In this document: one piece after another, positions 53,158-61,660 of the stretch
Position numbering within the stretch: position 1 is the first letter of the stretch
Layout of the letters: every line of letters starts with the position of its first letter
NCBI RefSeq assembly: GCF_031085165.1
Contig: NZ_JAVHTY010000003.1
Coordinates: 744,001 to 808,000 of the forward strand
Length of the DNA: 64,000 nucleotides
Origin: Pseudomonas sp. 102515
GTDB taxonomy: Bacteria; Pseudomonadota; Gammaproteobacteria; Pseudomonadales; Pseudomonadaceae
Direction: 5' to 3'
Position numbers and translations under genes: made by a program
The notes under the pieces: generated by a model
Seen by the model: the letters and a program-made list of their open reading frames with translations, nothing else
Told to the model about the DNA's origin: nothing
The model's database searches: none

Positions 53158-53577
53158 ATGTGGCTGCAGCGGACCTTTTCCCTGCGCGCGCGGGCGCGTG
53201 GTTTCCATCTCGTCACCGCTGAGGTGCTGGAGCAACTGCCCGAGCTTGGCGAATGCCGAATCGGCGTGCTGCACCTCTGGCTGCAGCACACCTCGGCCTC
53301 GCTGACCATCAATGAGAATGCCGATGGGGCGGTGCGTCGCGACTTCGAGCGGTTCTTCAATCAGCTGGTGCCCCAGGGGCAGGCCGGTTACGAACACGAC
53401 TACGAAGGGCCGGACGACCTGCCTGCGCATTTCAAGAGCAGTCTGCTCGGCTGCAGCCTGAGTCTACCGGTCCAGGCGGGGCGCCTGGCCTTGGGAACCT
53501 GGCAGGGCATCTATCTGGGCGAGCATCGCGACCAAGGTGGCGCACGGCGCCTGATCGCGACGCTGCAAGGCGAATAG
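53158..53577 (+). CDS. yjbQ: YjbQ family (UPF0047) protein, possible secondary thiamine-phosphate synthase
   Basis: The 139-residue protein starts at ATG 53158 ([17 protein letters not shown]). It matches YjbQ/UPF0047: [20 protein letters not shown] with the conserved His, [19 protein letters not shown], and [14 protein letters not shown] at the active site. E. coli YjbQ shows weak thiamine-phosphate synthase activity; the physiological role is unclear. It is rightward, 71 nt before sutA, and may share its transcript. Confidence 0.9.
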   Translation: MWLQRTFSLRARARGFHLVTAEVLEQLPELGECRIGVLHLWLQHTSASLTINENADGAVRRDFERFFNQLVPQGQAGYEHDYEGPDDLPAHFKSSLLGCSLSLPVQAGRLALGTWQGIYLGEHRDQGGARRLIATLQGE

Positions 53578-53648
53578 CCAGGAATTTTTTTTAGGAGGCC
53601 GCGTCAAAACGCGCGGTCCGATTTTGCCAAAGTGTGTGGAGGCGGTTT

Positions 53649-53981
53649 ATGAGCGACGAAGATCTGGAGCAGGACGACCTGGAGACAGGCGCGGAGGAAG
53701 AGGGCGATAACGAAGACTTCGCTGCTGCAACCGACGACGCCGAGCAGGAAGAGAGCGGGGAAAGCGAAGCGCCCGCGTCCGGGAGCAAGGCCAAGAAGAA
53801 GCGTGAAGTCGAACCCGAGGAGCTGCCTTCGGTGGAAGCCAAGCAACGCGAGCGGGACGCGTTGGAAAAGGCCATGCAGGACTTCCTGGCCCGTGGTGGC
53901 AGGGTCCAGGAGATCGACGCCAACGTAGTCGCCGATCCGCCCAAGAAACCCGACAGCAAATATGGCAGTCGTCCTATCTAG
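53649..53981 (+). CDS. sutA: RNA polymerase-associated regulator SutA
   Basis: The 110-residue product has a long acidic disordered N-terminus (residues 1-42) and a short Lys-rich patch (KAKKKREVEPEEL). A conserved helical C-terminal half follows: LPSVEAKQRERDALEKAMQD, then GGRVQEIDANVVADPPKK and PDSKYGSRPI. This matches SutA, which binds RNA polymerase and aids gene expression during slow growth. GGAGG sits 6 nt before the ATG. It is followed by a strong hairpin. The acidic region is longer than in most relatives I recall. Confidence 0.9.
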   Translation: MSDEDLEQDDLETGAEEEGDNEDFAAATDDAEQEESGESEAPASGSKAKKKREVEPEELPSVEAKQRERDALEKAMQDFLARGGRVQEIDANVVADPPKKPDSKYGSRPI

Positions 53982-54000
53982 GGCCGTGCCATACCGCCTT

Positions 54001-54026
54001 CGAAACCCCGCCTCGGCGGGGTTTCG
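54001..54026. terminator. Bidirectional hairpin after sutA
   Basis: A 12-base stem (CGAAACCCCGCC with GGCGGGGTTTCG) closes sutA. On the minus strand it may also end a possible 30-residue gene whose stop lies 13 bases away. Confidence 0.78.
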
Positions 54027-54038
54027 TCTATCTGGCGA

Positions 54039-54131
54039 TTATAACAGGGCCATTACCATGATGAAGCCGGTGAAGGCCGCAGCCATGGTTGCAAGGCAGG
54101 CCATGCAGATTACATCGTCTCTCTCATACAT
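54039..54131 (-). CDS. Possible 30-residue single-span membrane peptide
   Basis: ATG at 54131 opens a 30-codon frame ending TAA at 54041. The product has an acidic start (MYERDDVIC) and a hydrophobic helix (ATMAAAFTGFIMVMALL). It is short and has only a weak ribosome site, but its end sits next to a bidirectional terminator. It is a candidate only. Confidence 0.3.
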   Translation of the reverse strand: MYERDDVICMACLATMAAAFTGFIMVMALL

Positions 54132-54244
54132 GTTGGCAGCGCCCTAAAGCCTAATGGGTGATGGCATTCTGCTCCTCTGGCAAACATCTCCCTGTGTGGC
54201 CCATCGCAAAAGGCCATCATCTCGCCACCGTGATGCCAAGCAGT

Positions 54245-54580
54245 TCACCAATGGCGGGGCGGACCGTAATAGGGGCGGGGTTCATAGGCCGGCTGGTAGG
54301 GGTAGTAGCCCTGCGGTACCGGCCGCCAGTGGGGGGCGCCATAGCCCGGTTGTGGGTAGGGCTGGTAATAGCTGTAGGGATAGCGATCCCTACGGTAATA
54401 GGGGTGATGCCGGTGATGCCGTCGAAATTCGCCTGCCGGCAGGAATTCGCCGCCCTCGGCGACCACCGCGGGGCGGCCCGCCCAGGGTCGCCCCTGATCG
54501 GGACCCTCGTAGGCGGCAGCCAGGCCGCTGGCGGTCAGGGTGGCGGTCAACAGCAGAATCAACGACGCTCGCGATGCCAT
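54245..54580 (-). CDS. Exported Tyr/Pro/His-rich small protein
   Basis: The 111-residue product starts at 54580, after GAGGAGA. A signal peptide (MASRASLILLLTATLTASGL, cut near AAA) is followed by a low-complexity tail with RRHHRHHPYYRRDRYPY and repeated YYP/PYP/GYG units. It is probably surface-exposed or periplasmic and could bind metal through His. Similar Tyr-rich envelope proteins occur in many pseudomonads without a known role. Confidence 0.65.
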   Translation of the reverse strand: MASRASLILLLTATLTASGLAAAYEGPDQGRPWAGRPAVVAEGGEFLPAGEFRRHHRHHPYYRRDRYPYSYYQPYPQPGYGAPHWRPVPQGYYPYQPAYEPRPYYGPPRHW

Positions 54581-54683
54581 GGTGCTCTCCTCGCGGCACT
54601 CGATAGGCCGCGTCACCATGAAACACCTTTGGCGGTCAGCGGACGTCAGGCCAGGTAAAGGTCCGGTAAGGCCGCCCGCCGGC

Positions 54684-54794
54684 TCAGGCCCAGTCCAGGC
54701 CCTGCATGCCCACCGCGACGATGAGCGCCATGGCCAACAGGCCGATGCCGCACATCAGGATGGTCAACTCCAGCTGATCCAGACGCCGCTTCAT
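54684..54794 (-). CDS. Tiny 36-residue membrane protein (coupled pair, second gene)
   Basis: ATG 54794 overlaps the upstream gene's stop by 4 nt (ATGA), so it is translated by re-initiation. The 36 residues begin MKRRLDQLE and then form one helix (LTILMCGIGLLAMALIVAVG), ending GLDWA. It is a typical small single-span protein, oriented with the basic end inside. No family was recognised. Confidence 0.6.
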   Translation of the reverse strand: MKRRLDQLELTILMCGIGLLAMALIVAVGMQGLDWA

Positions 54795-55003
54795 CCCTGC
54801 CACCAGTGCCATAAGGTAAAGCCGATCAGCGCCATGACCAGGCCGAGAAACAACCGGTTCAGCCATAGGCTGACGCCACTCAGGAGTCTGAGCCAGAAGG
54901 GTGCGGCGGGCTCGATGGTGAGCGGACCGGGCTGATCGACGGCTTCCTGGGGGAGGGCGCCGGGCAGGGCAGCAGCGACAAGGGGGATCGAGGGGGTGGG
55001 CAT
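54791..55003 (-). CDS. 70-residue membrane protein (coupled pair, first gene)
   Basis: The start at 55003 has GGAGG 10 nt upstream. The product is 70 residues. A Pro/Ala-rich N-terminus (residues 1-34) precedes a hydrophobic C-terminal part (LNRLFLGLVMALIGFTLWHW). It is probably a one- or two-span inner-membrane protein. Its stop overlaps the next gene's start. The function is unknown. The pair is leftward and divergent from the cupin gene. Confidence 0.6.
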   Translation of the reverse strand: MPTPSIPLVAAALPGALPQEAVDQPGPLTIEPAAPFWLRLLSGVSLWLNRLFLGLVMALIGFTLWHWWQG

Positions 55004-55308
55004 GCGGTGAGCGCCTCCGTGCGCCTTATGCGAGGTCTGGCTGAACCTGATGGCCAGCCAAGGTCGAGCGGCGTCCTGAACAGGCTGCCTCTCCTGCGCT
55101 CGATCATCGTCGAAATCCCGTACCGCTGGGGGACGACCTCGTGAAAAGGTCGGGCGGATCGCACTCTTGACGGCAATTGGCAGCGGACCTCCGGTCGTGA
55201 CAGCGACTCCGGGATGGACAGGCATTCTTCACGATTTGCGCACCCCTGCAGACAGGTTCAGTCTGGAAGCCTTGGGTGTCCTGACGCCAGGCCCTGTGGG
55301 AGAACGCC
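55004..55308. other. 305-bp gap between small-protein pair and cupin gene
   Basis: It is a divergent control region. No reading frame with a credible start is seen, and no clear promoter or operator could be assigned. Confidence 0.45.
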
Positions 55309-55643
55309 GTGATCAATCTGTTTCGCGACCTGCCCGATGCCCGGAGGTCTTCACGTCCCTGCTGGAGCGGCCTGGCTGCCGTATCGAGCGGATCGTCTCC
55401 CAAGGGCAGACGACGCCGGCAGAGGCACCCTGGCAGCAGGTCCATGAGGAATGGGTGCTGCTGCTGCTGAAGGGTGCTGCACGGATCGCCCTGGAGGGGC
55501 GGGAGGTGGTGCTCGAGCCGGGCGATACGCTGTTCATCCCGGCTGATGCGAAGCACTGGGTGACCTACACCGATCCCGCGGTCGCCACGGTGTGGCTGGC
55601 GATCCATCTTGGCGCGGTGGACGGGACTTCGGCACCGACGTGA
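55309..55643 (+). pseudogene. Cupin-domain protein broken by a one-base frameshift
   Basis: A GTG at 55309, with GGAG 6 nt upstream, opens a frame reading INLFRDLPDA, the usual start of a small pseudomonad cupin. The frame then shifts: the following family sequence (PEVFTSLLERPGCRIERIVS) lies in another frame. One C lost from the C-run at 55340-55342 explains it. The rest reads normally, with EEWVLLLLKGAARI, LEPGDTLFIPADAKHWVTYT and VATVWLAIHLG, the two cupin motifs. A longer continuous frame with a different start at 55167 has no family match in its first 60 residues. Confidence 0.7.
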
Positions 55644-55650
55644 GCAAGGC

Positions 55651-55678
55651 GGCGCCTGAGTGCTCTGGCTCAGGCGCC
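55651..55678. terminator. Hairpin after the cupin gene
   Basis: GGCGCCTGAG and CTCAGGCGCC form a perfect 10-bp stem with an 8-nt loop. No T-run follows. Confidence 0.5.
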
Positions 55679-55774
55679 GGCAGCGCTGGTCGTTGCAAGG
55701 GCATCCTGGACGGCAGGGAAGGGGCGTGGTGGCGCGGTGGGGCTCCGGAAACAGGCGGGCAAATATCGCGGGCA

Positions 55775-55803
55775 CAAAAAAACCGGCGCTAGGCCGGTTT
55801 CTC
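55775..55803 (-). terminator. Terminator of tRNA-Phe
   Basis: Leftward, AAACCGGC and GCCGGTTT pair around CTAGC-type loop bases, and a run of T follows. It ends the tRNA transcript 36-64 bases after the CCA. Confidence 0.85.
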
Positions 55804-55838
55804 TGATGTCCAGATCCCGCAGGATCGGAAGCTTGTCT

Positions 55839-55914
55839 TGGTGCCCAGGGACGGAATCGAACCGCCGACACGGGGATTTTCAATCCCCTGCTCTACCAAC
55901 TGAGCTACCTGGGC
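55839..55914 (-). tRNA. tRNA-Phe (anticodon GAA)
   Basis: The 76-nt cloverleaf is complete, including an encoded 3' CCA. The acceptor arm begins GCCCAGG and ends CCTGGGC; the D arm has AGCTCAGTTGGTAGAGC, the anticodon loop TTGAAAA gives GAA, and the T arm has GGTTCGATTCC. It is the standard phenylalanine tRNA. It has its own promoter and terminator. Confidence 0.97.
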
Positions 55915-55924
55915 AACGGGGCGC

Positions 55925-55953
55925 ATTAAAAGCGTTTCTCGATCTTGTGTCAA
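55925..55953 (-). promoter_or_regulatory. Sigma-70 promoter of tRNA-Phe
   Basis: -35 TTGACA (55953-55948) is perfect; a 17-nt spacer and -10 TTTAAT (55930-55925) follow. The downstream GCGCCCC fits a GC-rich discriminator, as in stringently controlled tRNA promoters. Confidence 0.88.
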
Positions 55954-56000
55954 CAGTGAGCCCAAAAAAAATTAGATTTTTCGGGCGCTTAGCCGTCAAC

Positions 56001-56273
56001 TCAAGCGCTGGGGGGCACGTAACCCTCGGCCTGGGCGTAGTCTTCACCGGACAGGAACTTGTCCATTTCGGCCTGCAGGAACTTGCGATCCTCGGCGTTC
56101 ATCATGTTCAGCCGCCGCTCGTTGATGAGCATGGTCTGGTGCTTCTGCCACTCTTCCCAGGCCTGCCTGGAGACGTGCTGATAGATGTCTTCGCCCTTGG
56201 CGCCGGGGTAGGGCGGGCGATCGAGAGCGGGCAGCTCCTGCTTGTGCTTGCGGCACATCACGGTGCGGGTCAT
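56001..56273 (-). CDS. yggX: Fe(2+)-trafficking/oxidative damage protection protein YggX
   Basis: The 90-residue protein has the YggX signature: [20 protein letters not shown] with the conserved Cys7, [20 protein letters not shown], and [20 protein letters not shown]. It protects iron-sulfur clusters, possibly by handling iron. Its start overlaps the mutY stop by 4 nt, so it is coupled to MutY, an iron-sulfur DNA glycosylase. The pairing is conserved in many proteobacteria and makes functional sense. Confidence 0.96.
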   Translation of the reverse strand: MTRTVMCRKHKQELPALDRPPYPGAKGEDIYQHVSRQAWEEWQKHQTMLINERRLNMMNAEDRKFLQAEMDKFLSGEDYAQAEGYVPPSA

Positions 56274-57334
56274 GCGGGTTCTCCTTTGAGCGCCTGCTCG
56301 GCGCGCTTGAGCAGTTTCTGCACCGGGGCGGCGAGGCCCAGGCGCGGCGGGGAGGCGAGGTTATACCAAAGCCAGTCGCCCTCGGCCACGCGGTGCTGGC
56401 GGTGGTCCACCTGTACCAGCCAGGGTTCGATGGCCAGCTGGAAGTGGCTGAAGGTGTGCACCAGGCCGGGCAACGCCTGGCGTTCGTCGATGACCAGGCC
56501 CTGGCGTTCGGCGAGGGCTTCGAGCTCGGCCGTGTCGGCCACCTCCGGCGGCCCCCAGAGGCCGCCCCAGAGACCGGTCGAGGGGCGGCGCTGCAGGAGC
56601 ACGGCATTGGCGTCGTTGACGAACAGCGGCATCAGCGTCTGCCGCTGCGGCAGGGTCTTGCGCGGCTTGGGCGTGGGGAATTCGGTTTCCTGGCCCAGCA
56701 GGTGGGCGCGGCAGCCCGGCTTGACCGGGCACAGCAGGCAGCTGGGCTTGCTGCGGGTGCAGAGGGTGGCGCCCAGGTCCATCATCGCCTGGGTGTAGGG
56801 GCCGACCCGCTCGCGGGGCATCAGTCGGTCGGCCGCTTCCCACAGGCGGCGGGCCACGGCGGGTTCGCCGGGATAGCCGGCGGTGGCGGTATAGCGGGCC
56901 AGGACGCGTTTGACGTTGCCGTCGAGGATCGGGGCGCGAATGTCCATGCTCAGACTGGCGATGGCGCCGGCGGTGGAGCGACCGATGCCGGGCAATTCGG
57001 CCAGGGCCTCGACGCTGCCGGGGAATTCGCCGCCATGGCGCTCGACCACGGTCCTGGCGGCCTTGTGCAGGTTGCGCGCGCGGCTGTAGTAGCCGAGGCC
57101 GGTCCAGAGATGCAGCACCTCGTCTTCCGGAGCGGCGGCCAGCGCCTCGACGGTGGGCAGCGCCTGCATGAAGCGATCGAAATAGCCCAGTACGGTGGCG
57201 ACCTGGGTCTGCTGGAGCATGATCTCCGAGACCCAGACGCGATAGGGCGTCACAGCCTGTTGCCAGGGCAGGTCCTTGCGACCGTGCAGGTCGTACCAGG
57301 CCAGCACGGCGGTACCAAAGTCGTCATCAGTCAT
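56270..57334 (-). CDS. mutY: A/G-specific adenine glycosylase
   Basis: The 354-residue enzyme removes adenine mispaired with 8-oxoguanine. It has an HhH-GPD domain with [20 protein letters not shown] and the catalytic Asp, and the Cys cluster [17 protein letters not shown] for a [4Fe-4S] centre. A C-terminal NUDIX-like domain (from about residue 228) recognises the oxidised base. The [16 protein letters not shown] motif is visible near residue 37. It is in the middle of asmA-mutY-yggX, with 4-nt overlaps at both ends. Confidence 0.97.
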   Translation of the reverse strand: MTDDDFGTAVLAWYDLHGRKDLPWQQAVTPYRVWVSEIMLQQTQVATVLGYFDRFMQALPTVEALAAAPEDEVLHLWTGLGYYSRARNLHKAARTVVERHGGEFPGSVEALAELPGIGRSTAGAIASLSMDIRAPILDGNVKRVLARYTATAGYPGEPAVARRLWEAADRLMPRERVGPYTQAMMDLGATLCTRSKPSCLLCPVKPGCRAHLLGQETEFPTPKPRKTLPQRQTLMPLFVNDANAVLLQRRPSTGLWGGLWGPPEVADTAELEALAERQGLVIDERQALPGLVHTFSHFQLAIEPWLVQVDHRQHRVAEGDWLWYNLASPPRLGLAAPVQKLLKRAEQALKGEPA

Positions 57335-59556
57335 CGACGTTGCAGCAGCCCTCGGATGGCGTTCTGGATGTCGGGGCTGATCTTATCACCGAGCTTCTCT
57401 TCGATTTTTTCGTTCAGACGACTGCCGGCGGCGCGGGCGACGATCTGGCCCATGGCCTCGCGATCCAGGCGGCAGGCCTTGGCGCCTAGTTCCAGGGGGC
57501 CGCGGCACTGCAGGGGCCACTCGATATCCGCGTAGCGCTCGCCGACCTGGCAGCCGGGATCGGCGGCGGCATTGGTGTCGCCCTGCACGGTGATGCCCAG
57601 GCGATAGTCCAGGCCGAGGGTACGCAGGTCGATGTCGCCCGCGCCCTTCACCGCAAGGCCGGGCACGCTGACGCTGAGGTCCTGGTTGCGGGCCACGCCG
57701 TTGACGATGCTGAGGCTGCCGCTCAACTGGCGGAAGGGCGTGTTCTGGCCGCCATGGGGCAGCTCCAGCGGCTTGCGATTGAGCAGGGCGATGCCCTGGC
57801 ACAACTGGCTTTCGACGTTGGCGTCGATCAGCTGGCCGTTGCGCAGGGCGACGCGCGCGGTACCGTTCAGGTTGTCGATCAGGGTGCGCTGGCTGGAACC
57901 CGAGCTGCGCAGATCGGCGTCCAGGTCGAGCTGGCCTTCCACCGGCGGCTTCTGGCCCTGGGCCTGGAGGATGCGCTCCACCGGCACGCCCTTGATGCGC
58001 TCGCGGGCGGTCAGTTGCGGCTGGGCGCCGCGCACGTCGAGGGCACCGTTGGCTTCGAAGCGACCACCGAACAGCTCGCCTTCCAGCGCGCTCAGCTGCA
58101 GCTGGCCATCGGCGGCCCTGGCCTTGAGGCTGGCGCCTTCGAAGGGCAGGCGATTGAGGGTCAGGTGCTGCAGGCCGAGGTCGACCTCGGCGTCCAGGTT
58201 GCGCAGGCGCTCCACCGGCAGCAGGGTTTCCTGGCTCCAGGCGTGCTGGGTCGGTGCCTCGGGCAGCGGCGAGTTGCCCTGGGTGGCGATGGCATCGACC
58301 TGGGCGACCTCTTCCTGGCGCGCGCCATTGGCCTGGCGCGCCGCGGCGGCCTTGGCCGGCAGATAGCGATCCAGATCCAGGCGATCGCCGCTGAGCTGGA
58401 CGCGCAAGGCGCGGCGGGCGATGTCGGCCACGGCGACCCGGCCCTTGAGGATGCTGTCGTCCAGCTGGAAATTGAAGTCGTCCAGCGCCAGGTCGTTGCG
58501 GCTGGCCTGCACCTGGGCATTCATCTCGAAGCGCTGCAGGGTCTTGGCATCGGCCATGGCCGGCAATTCGACGCCGATACTGTCGAGGAAGGCGCGCAGG
58601 TCCAGGCGGGCGATGGAGACACGCCCGGCCAGCTGCGGATCGCTCTCCAGGCTGGTCAGCTTGAGATCGCCCAGGGCCTTGAGGTCGTTGGCGGTGAGCT
58701 TGAGGCTGGTCCACTCGGCGGTCTGGGCGCGGCGGTCGACGGCCAGCTGGCCGCTGGCGGAATAGTTGACCAGCTTGCCGTTGAACGGCTCGCCGCTGGC
58801 GTCGCCGGTCAGTTGGAGGTTGTCCAGGGCGTACTGCTGGCTGGCCGGATCGAAGCGGAATTCGCCATTGAGCAGCACGGTGGCGTTGACCGGCGGCTGG
58901 GTGGTGCTGGCGGTACCGGCCAGCTTGATGGGAATGGGGGTGCCGGCGTAGATGGCACCGGTCTCCAGGTCGATGCCGTCGAAGGCATAGCGCACGCCGC
59001 TGCGGGTGTCGCTGTATTCGACGCGGGAATTGCGCACGGTCAGGCTCTCGACGTTGAGCTTGAGTGGCTGGCGGCCCGAGGCCGGCTCGCCGGACGTGGA
59101 CGCGTCGGCGGGGGTGTCGGCTGGCGAGGCGCCAGCGTCCGCCTTGGGCGCGGGTCGGCCGATCTCGGCCCAGTTGGTACGGCCCTGGTCATCGCGGCTG
59201 GCGGTGAGGTCCAGGCCGTCGATCTTGATGTCGCTCATCTCCAGGTCGCGGCGCAGCAGCAGCGGCAGCAGGCGGACCGACAGGATCAGCCGCTGCACCT
59301 GGGCCAGCGGGCGATCGGGGGTGGCGGCGCTGGCCAGGGTGGCGTCGTGCAGCTCGACGCCCAGCCAGGGAAACAGACTCCAGCCGATGTCACCCTTGAG
59401 TTGCAGGTCGACGTTGGCCTTGTCGCGCGCCAGCTGGCGGATCTCGTCCTTGTAGTCGTTGGGATCGACCAGGTGGGTGAGGGCGAAGCCTACGGCGACC
59501 AGCAGGAGCAGCAGGCCGACGAGAACGATACCCAGCACTTTGGCGAAAGCTTTCAT
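57331..59556 (-). CDS. AsmA family protein
   Basis: This 741-residue protein starts at 59556. Residues 1-25 form a membrane anchor (VLGIVLVGLLLLLVAVGFAL). The AsmA N-terminal domain follows (DPNDYKDEIRQLARDKANVD, DIGWSLFPWLGVELHDATLA). The middle is beta-rich and repetitive, and the C-terminal AsmA_2 region carries LRNGQLIDANVESQLCQGIA, KGAGDIDLRTLGLDYRLGI and GPLELGAKACRLDRE. AsmA-like proteins span the periplasm and influence outer-membrane lipid transport. It heads the asmA-mutY-yggX operon. Confidence 0.92.
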   Translation of the reverse strand: MKAFAKVLGIVLVGLLLLLVAVGFALTHLVDPNDYKDEIRQLARDKANVDLQLKGDIGWSLFPWLGVELHDATLASAATPDRPLAQVQRLILSVRLLPLLLRRDLEMSDIKIDGLDLTASRDDQGRTNWAEIGRPAPKADAGASPADTPADASTSGEPASGRQPLKLNVESLTVRNSRVEYSDTRSGVRYAFDGIDLETGAIYAGTPIPIKLAGTASTTQPPVNATVLLNGEFRFDPASQQYALDNLQLTGDASGEPFNGKLVNYSASGQLAVDRRAQTAEWTSLKLTANDLKALGDLKLTSLESDPQLAGRVSIARLDLRAFLDSIGVELPAMADAKTLQRFEMNAQVQASRNDLALDDFNFQLDDSILKGRVAVADIARRALRVQLSGDRLDLDRYLPAKAAAARQANGARQEEVAQVDAIATQGNSPLPEAPTQHAWSQETLLPVERLRNLDAEVDLGLQHLTLNRLPFEGASLKARAADGQLQLSALEGELFGGRFEANGALDVRGAQPQLTARERIKGVPVERILQAQGQKPPVEGQLDLDADLRSSGSSQRTLIDNLNGTARVALRNGQLIDANVESQLCQGIALLNRKPLELPHGGQNTPFRQLSGSLSIVNGVARNQDLSVSVPGLAVKGAGDIDLRTLGLDYRLGITVQGDTNAAADPGCQVGERYADIEWPLQCRGPLELGAKACRLDREAMGQIVARAAGSRLNEKIEEKLGDKISPDIQNAIRGLLQRR

Positions 59557-59851
59557 GACGAGGAAATTCCTGTTCCGGCGGGCGATGGCGCGACTGGCCA
59601 GTATAGGGGCTCGGCTGGCCCCGATGACATCGCGGTGTCGGCCCTGTGACAGCGGTGGTACTCGCCCGTTTCGTCGGAGGTCTTGCACCGCCCGTACCCT
59701 GGTAAATGAGAAGGGGTGGCAGGAGGGCAGGGTGCGCTTTAATGTCGCGCACCTCTGGTCGGTCGACGCCGTTTCTTTGACTCGTTTACGGGGAAGCGTG
59801 CAGGGAATGTCCACCGGCCTGGACGCTATACACTAGAAAAGGGCTGAACCC

Positions 59852-61516
59852 ATGAGCACTACTCTCACTGCTGGCGGTGTCGCTTCGGCACGTCCGGCTT
59901 TCCTATCCAAGGAGCGCATCGTCGCCCGGCCCGGTTTCAACCGCTGGCTGGTGCCGCCCGCTGCCCTGGCCATCCACCTGTGCATCGGCATGGCCTACGG
60001 CTTCTCGGTCTTCTGGCTGCCGCTGTCCAAGGCGATCGGCATCACCGCCGCCGTGGCCTGCCCGGTCGAGATGGGCTTCTTCGAACAGATCTTCAGTGCC
60101 ACCTGTGACTGGAAGATTTCCCAGCTCGGCTGGATCTACACCCTGTTCTTCATTTTCCTCGGCTGCTCGGCCGCCCTGTTCGGTGGCTGGCTGGAACACG
60201 CCGGTCCGCGCAAGGCCGGGGTCGTCTCGGCCCTGTGCTGGTGCGGTGGCCTGCTGATCTCCGCCCTGGGCATCTATACCCACCAGATCTGGATGCTGTG
60301 GCTGGGTTCGGGCGTGATTGGCGGTATCGGTCTGGGCCTGGGCTACATCTCGCCGGTGTCGACCCTGATCAAGTGGTTCCCGGACAAGCGCGGCATGGCT
60401 ACCGGCATGGCCATCATGGGCTTCGGTGGTGGCGCCATGGTGGGTGCGCCCCTGGCCGATGCCCTGATGCGCCACTTCGCGTCGGCCACCGAAATCGGTG
60501 TCTGGCAGACCTTCCTGGTCATGGCGGTGATCTACTTCGTGTTCATGATGAGCGGCGCCCTGGGCTACCGCGTACCGCCGACCGGCTGGAAGCCCGCGGG
60601 CTGGACGCCGTCCACCAAGAAGGCCGGTAGCAACATGATCACCAATCGCCACGTCCATGTGAGCAAGATCTGGGGCATCCCGCAGTTCTGGCTGGTCTGG
60701 GCCGTGCTCTGCCTGAACGTGACCGCCGGCATCGGCATCATCGGCATGGCCTCGCCGCTGCTGCAGGAAGTCTTCGGTGGCCGTCTGCTGGGCAATGGCC
60801 TGGCCTACGGTGAACTCAGCGCCGATCAGCTCAAGCAGATCGCCGCCATCGCCGCCGGCTTCACCGGTCTGCTGAGCCTGTTCAACATCGGTGGTCGCTT
60901 CTTCTGGGCATCCTTCTCCGATTACATCGGCCGCAAGATGACCTACTTCGTCTTCTTCACCCTGGGCTTCGTGCTCTATGCCATCGTGCCCTGGACCGGT
61001 CACCTGGGCAGCGTGGCTTTGTTCGTCTTCGCGTTCTGCCTGATCCTGTCCATGTACGGCGGCGGTTTCGCCACCGTGCCGGCCTACCTCGCCGACCTGT
61101 TCGGTACCCAGATGGTCGGCGCCATTCACGGTCGCCTGCTCACCGCCTGGGCCGCCGCCGGGGTCTTCGGTCCGGTGCTGGTCAACTACCTGCGCGAGTA
61201 CCAGCTGAGCATGGGCATCCCCCGCGCCCAGGTGTACGACATCACCCTGTACATCCTGGCCGGTCTGCTGGTGCTGGGCTTCATCTGCAACCTGCTGGTG
61301 CGTCCGGTCGCCGACAAGCACTTCATGACCGAGGCCGAACTCGCCGTCGAGCGCGCCAATGGCCACGACAGCAACGCCGGCAGCGCCCAGGTGCTGGAAT
61401 GGAGCGCCGATCCCAAGACCAAGCCGCTGGCCATCGCCGCCTGGCTGGCCGTGGGCATCCCGCTGGCCTGGGGCATCTGGATCACCCTGCAAAAGACCGC
61501 CGCCCTGTTCAGCTGA
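59852..61516 (+). CDS. OFA-family MFS transporter (oxalate/formate antiporter-like)
   Basis: This 554-residue protein has about twelve hydrophobic segments. OFA features include HLCIGMAYGFSVFWLPLSKA in TM1, a GWIYTLFFIFLGCSAALFGG helix, GIGLGLGYISPVSTLIKWFP, and WASFSDYIGRKMTYFVFF between the halves. The insert around residues 248-270 and the C-terminal 50 residues exceed the family minimum. It may exchange a monocarboxylate; the substrate is unknown. It is divergent from asmA and is followed by a large hairpin before the his operon. Confidence 0.85.
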   Translation: MSTTLTAGGVASARPAFLSKERIVARPGFNRWLVPPAALAIHLCIGMAYGFSVFWLPLSKAIGITAAVACPVEMGFFEQIFSATCDWKISQLGWIYTLFFIFLGCSAALFGGWLEHAGPRKAGVVSALCWCGGLLISALGIYTHQIWMLWLGSGVIGGIGLGLGYISPVSTLIKWFPDKRGMATGMAIMGFGGGAMVGAPLADALMRHFASATEIGVWQTFLVMAVIYFVFMMSGALGYRVPPTGWKPAGWTPSTKKAGSNMITNRHVHVSKIWGIPQFWLVWAVLCLNVTAGIGIIGMASPLLQEVFGGRLLGNGLAYGELSADQLKQIAAIAAGFTGLLSLFNIGGRFFWASFSDYIGRKMTYFVFFTLGFVLYAIVPWTGHLGSVALFVFAFCLILSMYGGGFATVPAYLADLFGTQMVGAIHGRLLTAWAAAGVFGPVLVNYLREYQLSMGIPRAQVYDITLYILAGLLVLGFICNLLVRPVADKHFMTEAELAVERANGHDSNAGSAQVLEWSADPKTKPLAIAAWLAVGIPLAWGIWITLQKTAALFS

Positions 61517-61542
61517 GTCACAGCCGAACCGGACGGTAACCG

Positions 61543-61579
61543 GGCGTCCCCACGCGGGCGCCCCTCGCGGTGGGACGCC
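61543..61579 (+). terminator. Large hairpin between the OFA gene and hisB
   Basis: GGCGTCCC (61543-61550) pairs with GGGACGCC (61572-61579), with further GC pairing inside. There is no clear T-run, so read-through is possible. Confidence 0.45.
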
Positions 61580-61593
61580 TCGTCCCGCCGCGC

Positions 61594-61622
61594 TTTCGAT
61601 CCAGCCCCCGCGCCCCTATAAT
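61594..61622 (+). promoter_or_regulatory. his operon promoter
   Basis: A perfect -10 TATAAT (61617-61622) is 17 nt after TTTCGA (61594-61599), a weak -35. It lies 39 bp before the hisB ATG. No leader peptide rich in His is present. Confidence 0.65.
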
Positions 61623-61660
61623 ATCGGCCCTTTCGCCCACCGATTTTCGCGGAGCAGGCT

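Noticed and set aside
54684..54866. 60-residue version of the tiny membrane protein starting at 54866
   Set aside because: The extra N-terminus overlaps the 70-residue gene by 76 bases. The ATG at 54794 makes the usual ATGA coupling.
55839..55914. tRNA-Phe as an integration site for a genomic island
   Set aside because: No integrase and no repeated tRNA 3' fragment was found in the window, and both flanks look like core genes.
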